A stretch of 10,540 nucleotides of DNA, taken from positions 1 through 10,540 of the forward strand of contig QNAF01000067.1 in assembly GCA_003641405.1 (NCBI GenBank), given 5' to 3'. A program made the position numbers and the translations under genes. The stretch is from Candidatus Zixiibacteriota bacterium. GTDB lineage: Bacteria; Zixibacteria; MSB-5A5; GN15; FEB-12. Positions within the stretch are counted from its first letter, which is position 1. The number at the start of each line of letters is the position of its first letter. Of this stretch, positions 6,765 to 10,540 are shown in pieces. The notes under the pieces are model-generated. The model had not been told where the DNA came from. It was given only the letters and a program-made list of their open reading frames with translations, and searched no databases.

Positions 6765-6842
6765 GATAGAGTTCTCTTCCATCCAGCACAACGATTCATG
6801 CCTTCTTATTTCACCACAAGCTTACGCCGGTGATTGTTGCCA

Positions 6843-6872
6843 CTTATACAAGATACGTCATTATTAACGCAA
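6843..6872 (-). promoter_or_regulatory. Possible promoter of the PorV-family gene
   Basis: On the minus strand TTGCGT (6872-6867), an 18-base spacer and TATAAG (6848-6843) form a moderate sigma70-like promoter. It would give a leader of a little over 200 bases carrying the palindromes described for this region. It lies just downstream of the HMA gene's terminator. Pattern match only. Confidence 0.35.
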
Positions 6873-6881
6873 TATCACACC

Positions 6882-6915
6882 AAAAAAAATAGGGCGGGAG
6901 AAACAACTCCCGCCC
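6882..6915 (-). terminator. Intrinsic terminator of the HMA-domain gene
   Basis: On the minus strand, a perfect 9-bp GC-rich stem (GGGCGGGAG with CTCCCGCCC, positions 6892-6900 and 6907-6915) with a 6-nt loop is followed after two bases by eight T residues (6889-6882). This is a textbook Rho-independent terminator, 27 bases beyond the HMA gene stop. It insulates that gene from the PorV-family gene. Confidence 0.93.
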
Positions 6916-6942
6916 GGAATAAACCACTGTACTATGGTAGTG

Positions 6943-7506
6943 CTATTTGGACTCGCTATCTGCAGCTTTCTTTGAAGCGGTCTTGGTGCCACAAGCAGCC
7001 CTGACTCCACATTTTGCTGAACACCCCTTCTTGCTACCTATACATCCGGCAACGGCAGTAGTTTTGGCATCATCAGCAAACGCCATCACCTTGGCCTTGT
7101 AACCCTTCTCGGTTACAGCCTCAATAAGCGCCTCATCGCTGCCATCCTTGGTATCCACGACAACAACCGCATAGCTTTCCTTGTGAGACACTGTGCCAAC
7201 TTTCACCACACCGTCTGTCTTCTCAAGGCAAGTTGCGACACCCTTTTCGCAGCCACCGCATGTCATGCCTTCTACGGTCAGATGGACCAAGCGGAAATCA
7301 TCAGATTTGCAGAATTTTTCGCATTCTTCAGGTGACAGACCAAGTTTGGCAGCACAGGCGGCTTTCTCTACTGCAGAACAACCGGCTTTGTCGGCGTGGT
7401 GGTCACCCTGACCGATACATCCAATGCCTGCAAGTGCCATACTCGGTGCAGAAATCAATGCTACTACGGCCAATAGCGCCAAACTGAGTGAAATAAGTCT
7501 TTTCAT
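6943..7506 (-). CDS. Secreted Cys-rich heavy-metal-associated (HMA) domain protein
   Basis: It has 187 residues. A signal peptide (MKRLISLSLALLAVVALISA, cleavage probably after the ALA at 25-27) sends it to the periplasm. The HMA fold spans about 73-141 and carries the metal-binding GMTCGGC (Cys83 and Cys86), as in MerP and CopZ. Outside the HMA domain it has nine more Cys, counting Cys93 within it but outside the motif. An N-terminal module has C30-I-G, HH at 36-37, K40-A-G-C43-S-A, AAC51 and EEC62-x-x-x-C66. A C-terminal module has C155-I-G, K160-G-C162-S-A, C166 and AAC172. The two modules look like an imperfect duplication around the HMA core. The tail is Lys/Ser-rich. AGGAGAG lies seven bases before the ATG, with its own promoter and terminator. 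It is likely a periplasmic metal carrier or scavenger; the metal is not deducible, and copper or mercury are usual for this fold. Confidence 0.88.
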   Translation of the reverse strand: MKRLISLSLALLAVVALISAPSMALAGIGCIGQGDHHADKAGCSAVEKAACAAKLGLSPEECEKFCKSDDFRLVHLTVEGMTCGGCEKGVATCLEKTDGVVKVGTVSHKESYAVVVVDTKDGSDEALIEAVTEKGYKAKVMAFADDAKTTAVAGCIGSKKGCSAKCGVRAACGTKTASKKAADSESK

Positions 7507-7533
7507 CTGTAACTCTCCTATGAATCAGAAAGG

Positions 7534-7547
7534 TTTGAACGTTCGAA
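7534..7547. promoter_or_regulatory. Palindrome near the HMA gene's transcription start, candidate operator
   Basis: TTTGAACGTTCGAA is palindromic except for one pair, with the perfect 8-bp core GAACGTTC (7537-7544). It lies just downstream of the predicted -10 and start site and upstream of the ribosome site, where a repressor could block transcription. A metal-responsive regulator is a reasonable guess from the gene it precedes, but no regulator gene is in the window. Confidence 0.4.
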
Positions 7548-7555
7548 GTTGCACT

Positions 7556-7583
7556 AATATACAATCATATTCTCTCATGTCAA
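7556..7583 (-). promoter_or_regulatory. Strong sigma70-like promoter of the HMA-domain gene
   Basis: On the minus strand a consensus -35 TTGACA (7583-7578) and a -10 TATATT (7561-7556) are separated by 16 bases, about 50 bp before the ATG at 7506. The surrounding DNA is AT-rich. Together with the terminator at 6882-6915 it defines a single-gene transcription unit. Confidence 0.7.
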
Positions 7584-7683
7584 CATCTTATATGGACACA
7601 AAAGAACCACTATTCAGCTTATGTGGATTAAACGTTGAACAACATAGAAGGTTCCATAAAGGATAACCTATCGGCGGATTTTC

Positions 7684-7712
7684 TTGTGTTTCTGTCATGA
7701 GAAGAAACAAAA
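7684..7712. other. AT-rich hairpin in the spacer between the HMA and S4 genes
   Basis: TGTTTCT (7687-7693) pairs with AGAAACA (7703-7709) around a 9-nt loop and can be extended by two pairs after one mismatch. No T tract follows on either strand, so it is at best a weak terminator for the minus-strand S4 operon. A second small hairpin (AACCT/AGGTT, 7748-7760) is also present. Apart from the HMA promoter I see nothing else in 7507-7802; no tRNA pattern fits. Confidence 0.35.
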
Positions 7713-7802
7713 CGCTCCGAGCCAGTGATCCAGCCTCCGGTAATGGAAACCTCGCAGGTTATGACTCAATAAACCAATGAAATTGTAACGGATAAAGCCT
7801 GG

Positions 7803-8048
7803 TCAGGTGTTGGTGACTGAAAAGTACTTGCCCCTGTCGGCTTTTGAGACCGAACGTGTCGGAACTGCCAGCACTTCTGCCGAGACCGGGCGACTCCCTT
7901 TGATACGAATCATGTCGCCGACTTTCACATCGTAGGCCGCCTTTACGATGCGCCCATTCACTTCAATAAGCCCGTTAGTCCCCATTTCCTTGGCAACAGT
8001 CCTGCGCTTGATCAAGCCAACTGTCGACAGGAAATCATCAATACGCAT
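7803..8048 (-). CDS. S4-domain RNA-binding protein, RqcP/Hsp15-like
   Basis: It has 81 residues, essentially one S4 domain. It begins MRIDDFL, has the basic helix GLIKRRTVAKEM (11-22), GLIEVNG (26-32) and VKVGDMIRI (41-49), followed by a short extension. This pattern closely follows RqcP (YabO) and Hsp15, small proteins that bind stalled large ribosomal subunits carrying peptidyl-tRNA; RqcP assists Ala-tailing with RqcH. The length fits RqcP (about 86) better than Hsp15 (about 130). Its ATG shares one base with the stop of the upstream chaperone gene (TGATG), so translation is probably coupled; GAGGA lies about nine bases upstream inside that gene. No RqcH gene is in the window, so the exact role stays open. 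Confidence 0.85.
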   Translation of the reverse strand: MRIDDFLSTVGLIKRRTVAKEMGTNGLIEVNGRIVKAAYDVKVGDMIRIKGSRPVSAEVLAVPTRSVSKADRGKYFSVTNT

Positions 8049-9361
8049 CAGTTCGATTCCTCAAGCCGATACTCAACGAACGTCTTCTCCTTGATTTCGG
8101 CTATCCATTCATCGACGATCCTGCCTGTCTTATCCTGTCGAGCCAGTTCCTTAAGTCTATCAAAATCTTCTTCGAGAGTCAGTTTCTTGGCCGGTTGATA
8201 GTCCAATAGCTTGAGAATATGAACACCGAATCGTGTCAGCAGGGGACCGCGCACTTCGTCGGGAATCTTCCAACCTGCCACCGTTGTCGTGAAATCATCC
8301 GGAAGTTGTTCAACAGCAAACCATCCGAGTTCACCACCCTCAGCTCGTGAATCGTCATCAGTCGAGAATGCTTTGGCCATCTCAGCAAAATCACCACCGG
8401 CTTTGACTTCCATGATCAGCGAATCCGCTACTGCCATCGTTCTGGTTGTGTCTGTCCCGTCCGGCACAACACCGAGCAGGATATGGCGAAGCCGCAGTTT
8501 GTCTCCACGTTTCCCTTCGCACGTGATTATGTGACAACCAAATTGTGTCTGAACAACGCCGGAGATATCTCCGATATCCAACTGAAACGCGGCCCTGGCA
8601 AACTCCGGCACAACGTCGTCGCGCTTAACATACCCCAGATCTCCCCCGTTTGCACCCGCCCCAAAGCTTGAATATTGCGTTGCAAGAGTAGCGAAATCCG
8701 CTCCATCCAGAATTCTCTGCCTGAGTTCCGCCGCCAGCGATTTGACCGAGTCTTCAAGTGCTTCAGCGGGTTGGATTTTCAGCAGAATATGAGCCAGCCG
8801 CACACCTTCCGGCTGTTCGGGAATCGAATCCTGAAATTTATCGCAAAACTGTTCTACTTCATAGCGAGAGACGGAAACACTGTATAATTTTTTCTGGATG
8901 AATCGCTGCCGAAGCATATTGTTCTCGATCTCTTCAGCATAACGCCTTTCCAGGTCGCGCAGACTCAATCCCTCTGTAACCAATGCCTGCAGGAATTCAG
9001 TCTCAGAGCTGAAATTCGTCGCAATCCGCGCAATCTGGTCATCCACTTCACGATCAACCTCGTCATTCCGAACAATTATGGAAGTATCCTTTTTCGCCTC
9101 TATCAGGAACAGGCGATCTGAGATCATCTGTTCGAGAACACGGTTTTGAAGCTCACGAACCTCTTCCTCTGTCGTGGGACTTTGCCCGGTCTGGAAAGCA
9201 ACCAGCTGCATCTGGTTGGCAACTTCGGAGGCCAGGATAACTTCATCACCTACTACAACAGCTATCCTGTCCACAGTCTCGCTCTGAGCATTCACAGATT
9301 GCGAGAAGCAGACCATCAGCAGTATCACAATCACTGTGACTGTTATGAAAATCCTCTCCAT
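8048..9361 (-). CDS. SurA-like periplasmic chaperone / peptidyl-prolyl isomerase with two parvulin domains
   Basis: It has 437 residues. A signal peptide (about 1-25, ending VNA) precedes a SurA-type N-terminal helical chaperone region (about 28-175, beginning DRIAVVVGDEVILASEV). Two complete parvulin domains follow. The first is at about 186-283 (LAHILL, GGDLGYV, FGCHII). The second is at about 289-386 (LRHILL, GGELGWF, FGVHILKL). The paired histidines of the parvulin fold are present in both (191 and 277; 293 and 381), so both could be active. A short helical tail follows. Overall order and length (E. coli SurA is 428) match SurA, which carries unfolded outer-membrane proteins through the periplasm. 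It starts eight bases after the stop of another parvulin gene and overlaps the S4 gene by one base. The ribosome site before the ATG is weak. Confidence 0.93.
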   Translation of the reverse strand: MERIFITVTVIVILLMVCFSQSVNAQSETVDRIAVVVGDEVILASEVANQMQLVAFQTGQSPTTEEEVRELQNRVLEQMISDRLFLIEAKKDTSIIVRNDEVDREVDDQIARIATNFSSETEFLQALVTEGLSLRDLERRYAEEIENNMLRQRFIQKKLYSVSVSRYEVEQFCDKFQDSIPEQPEGVRLAHILLKIQPAEALEDSVKSLAAELRQRILDGADFATLATQYSSFGAGANGGDLGYVKRDDVVPEFARAAFQLDIGDISGVVQTQFGCHIITCEGKRGDKLRLRHILLGVVPDGTDTTRTMAVADSLIMEVKAGGDFAEMAKAFSTDDDSRAEGGELGWFAVEQLPDDFTTTVAGWKIPDEVRGPLLTRFGVHILKLLDYQPAKKLTLEEDFDRLKELARQDKTGRIVDEWIAEIKEKTFVEYRLEESN

Positions 9362-9368
9362 AATAAAT

Positions 9369-10540
9369 CTATTGACCGCCGGGGGCAGCCTCTTCCTGAT
9401 CGACTAGTTCATAACTGTCTTTGTCAATTGTATCCCAGAGAAGATCCTTGAACACTTCTATATGTGTATTAGCCCTGCGTTCTTCGATCCAGTTAGCATA
9501 GTGCTCTTTGTTCTGATTCACCTGCAACGTACTTTCAATGGATTCCTTAACTTCCAGAAAGTCCTTGTACGTTTTGTCGCTACGATCAATGGTAAAGATC
9601 ACAGAGTATTTGCCGCGAGCCAGAACCGGTCCGCCGACTTGCTCATTGGGGGTCTCCCAGGCCAGCGAAAATAACTCTGGAAACCACTTCTCCTCAATAT
9701 AGCCCATGTCACCCTGCTTGATGCTCAATCCGGGTCGCTCGGTAAGTTCGGCAGCCTTCTTTTTGAACTGATCCAGTGACTTGATCTCCCTGGCCAGTTT
9801 TCCCGCCAGAAGCTCATCGCTGACCTGTATCTCGTAGATGTGAACCTTGGCCTGGTAGGCAAAGTCCTCAATATTAGCCAGGTAGTATTTGTGTATGTCA
9901 ACTTCCTTAGGCTCCGTAGCTACCTCTATGCTATCGTGACGCATCACGTCGGCCATCGTATATTGCTTGAAAAGACTCATCCGGCGTTTGAAGAAGTCGC
10001 TGTTCTCCACTCCAAGCTCTTCGGCTTCGCGTGATAAGATCGACTTCCTGTTCATCTGAAATACGACTTCTGCAATAGATTCACGGTCAGAGAATTGCGG
10101 CCGCATCTCCAGGGGAAGCATCCGACGAGTTGTGAGCAGGTAATCGATGAGTTTCATCTGTCCGCCATCCCATGTGGCGATTATCATCTCCCGTTCGTCA
10201 CGGTCCAATTGATCTTCGTCGAAATCATTCGTAGGCACCCCGTCCAGTAGCTGTGGAGGATAGAGCGTAGTACGTTTGTGGAGAAGATACTCTGTAACTA
10301 CTGAGTCCACCTTAATGGGACGTCTGATCAGTACTTCCTCGAAAAACTCCTCCGCGAGTTTGCCTCTTCTCTTTGCAGTCAATTGCCGCTCGATTCGGCC
10401 CCTCATCTGCCCAAAGCTCTCATTCGTAGCGTTAGGTTTCTTGTCGATCAGCTTGATTATGTGGAATCCAAACTTTGTCTTGACAGGCGGAGATATTTCG
10501 CCGGGTTCCATCGCGAACACCGTTGATTCGAAATCATCTA
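9369..10540 (-). CDS. PpiC/SurA-type parvulin chaperone (5' part missing)
   Basis: The frame is open to the right edge, leaving 389 visible residues; the GTG at 10520 is internal, since the six codons before it (DDFEST) continue the parvulin pattern. Visible residues 1-30 are the end of a parvulin domain (VFAMEPGEISPP, FGFHIIKL). A long charged helical region follows (about 37-225). A second, degenerate parvulin-like domain lies at about 229-318: it keeps VHIYEI and GDMGYI but has GKYSVIFTI where an FGxHII would be expected. The end is Glu- and Gly-rich (DQEEAAPGGQ). It is probably a periplasmic folding factor, with the missing N-terminus expected to hold a signal or lipobox. It is the first visible gene of the operon leading into the SurA-like and S4 genes. 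Confidence 0.9.
   Translation of the reverse strand, partial: DDFESTVFAMEPGEISPPVKTKFGFHIIKLIDKKPNATNESFGQMRGRIERQLTAKRRGKLAEEFFEEVLIRRPIKVDSVVTEYLLHKRTTLYPPQLLDGVPTNDFDEDQLDRDEREMIIATWDGGQMKLIDYLLTTRRMLPLEMRPQFSDRESIAEVVFQMNRKSILSREAEELGVENSDFFKRRMSLFKQYTMADVMRHDSIEVATEPKEVDIHKYYLANIEDFAYQAKVHIYEIQVSDELLAGKLAREIKSLDQFKKKAAELTERPGLSIKQGDMGYIEEKWFPELFSLAWETPNEQVGGPVLARGKYSVIFTIDRSDKTYKDFLEVKESIESTLQVNQNKEHYANWIEERRANTHIEVFKDLLWDTIDKDSYELVDQEEAAPGGQ

Larger units (their letters stand above)
6642..6783. repeat. 13-bp direct repeat flanking a palindrome-rich segment
   Basis: GTTCTCTTCCATC occurs at 6642-6654 and again at 6771-6783, both times followed by AGCA (with one extra C in the second copy). 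The repeat interval is 129 bases. The segment between the copies holds the inverted repeat at 6654-6703, a CCCC/GGGG hairpin (6709-6722), a GGCT/AGCC hairpin (6721-6735) and the dyad at 6743-6764. The arrangement resembles a small insertion or duplication ahead of the PorV-family gene; no transposase is present. Confidence 0.6.

Noticed and set aside
7424..7666. 80-residue plus-strand open frame over the HMA promoter region
   Set aside because: Overlaps the HMA signal peptide antisense and the promoter; no ribosome site or recognisable pattern.
7667..7802. tRNA or riboswitch in the spacer before the HMA gene
   Set aside because: No T-loop or anticodon-arm pattern and no match to a riboswitch core; only short hairpins.

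Overview
The window looks like a chromosomal stretch from a Gram-negative, outer-membrane-bearing bacterium with roughly balanced base composition. The PorV/PorQ-type outer-membrane protein, two SurA-type parvulin chaperones, a lipobox cytochrome-like protein and structured intergenic repeats suggest the FCB side of the tree (Bacteroidota relatives, possibly a candidate phylum such as Zixibacteria). This placement is inference from gene content; no rRNA or universal marker is present.

Left part, minus strand (1-4052): a compact F1Fo-ATP synthase operon read right to left, atpZ-atpI-atpB-atpE-atpF-atpH-atpA. The alpha gene runs off the left edge, so gamma, beta and epsilon are not visible. Genes overlap or abut, except for short gaps around atpE and a 156-bp gap between atpH and atpA. 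That last gap holds a neat 63-bp element that can fold as two hairpins closed by an outer stem. A sigma70-like promoter precedes atpZ and has a dyad symmetry sitting in its spacer.

Middle, plus strand (4210-5417): a DUF3365-type monohaem lipoprotein gene followed by a DUF2784-type small membrane protein gene. A 211-bp intergenic region packed with inverted repeats then separates them from the convergent PorV/PorQ-family gene (5629-6618, minus). Upstream of that gene lies 324 bp without a gene, holding nested palindromes, a 13-bp direct repeat and a strong intrinsic terminator that belongs to the next gene.

Right part, minus strand: a monocistronic gene for a secreted Cys-rich HMA-domain metal-binding protein, with a clear promoter, a palindrome near the transcription start and its own terminator. 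Next come a 296-bp spacer and an operon reading from beyond the right edge: a PpiC-type chaperone (5' end missing), a two-parvulin SurA-like chaperone and an RqcP/Hsp15-like S4 RNA-binding protein, the last two sharing one base.

Functionally the window covers energy conversion, envelope biogenesis (parvulin chaperones and an outer-membrane barrel that could be their client) and periplasmic metal/redox proteins. I saw no tRNA, rRNA, CRISPR array, IS transposase or phage gene. The least ordinary material is the intergenic palindromic DNA and the HMA protein with duplicated Cys motifs.
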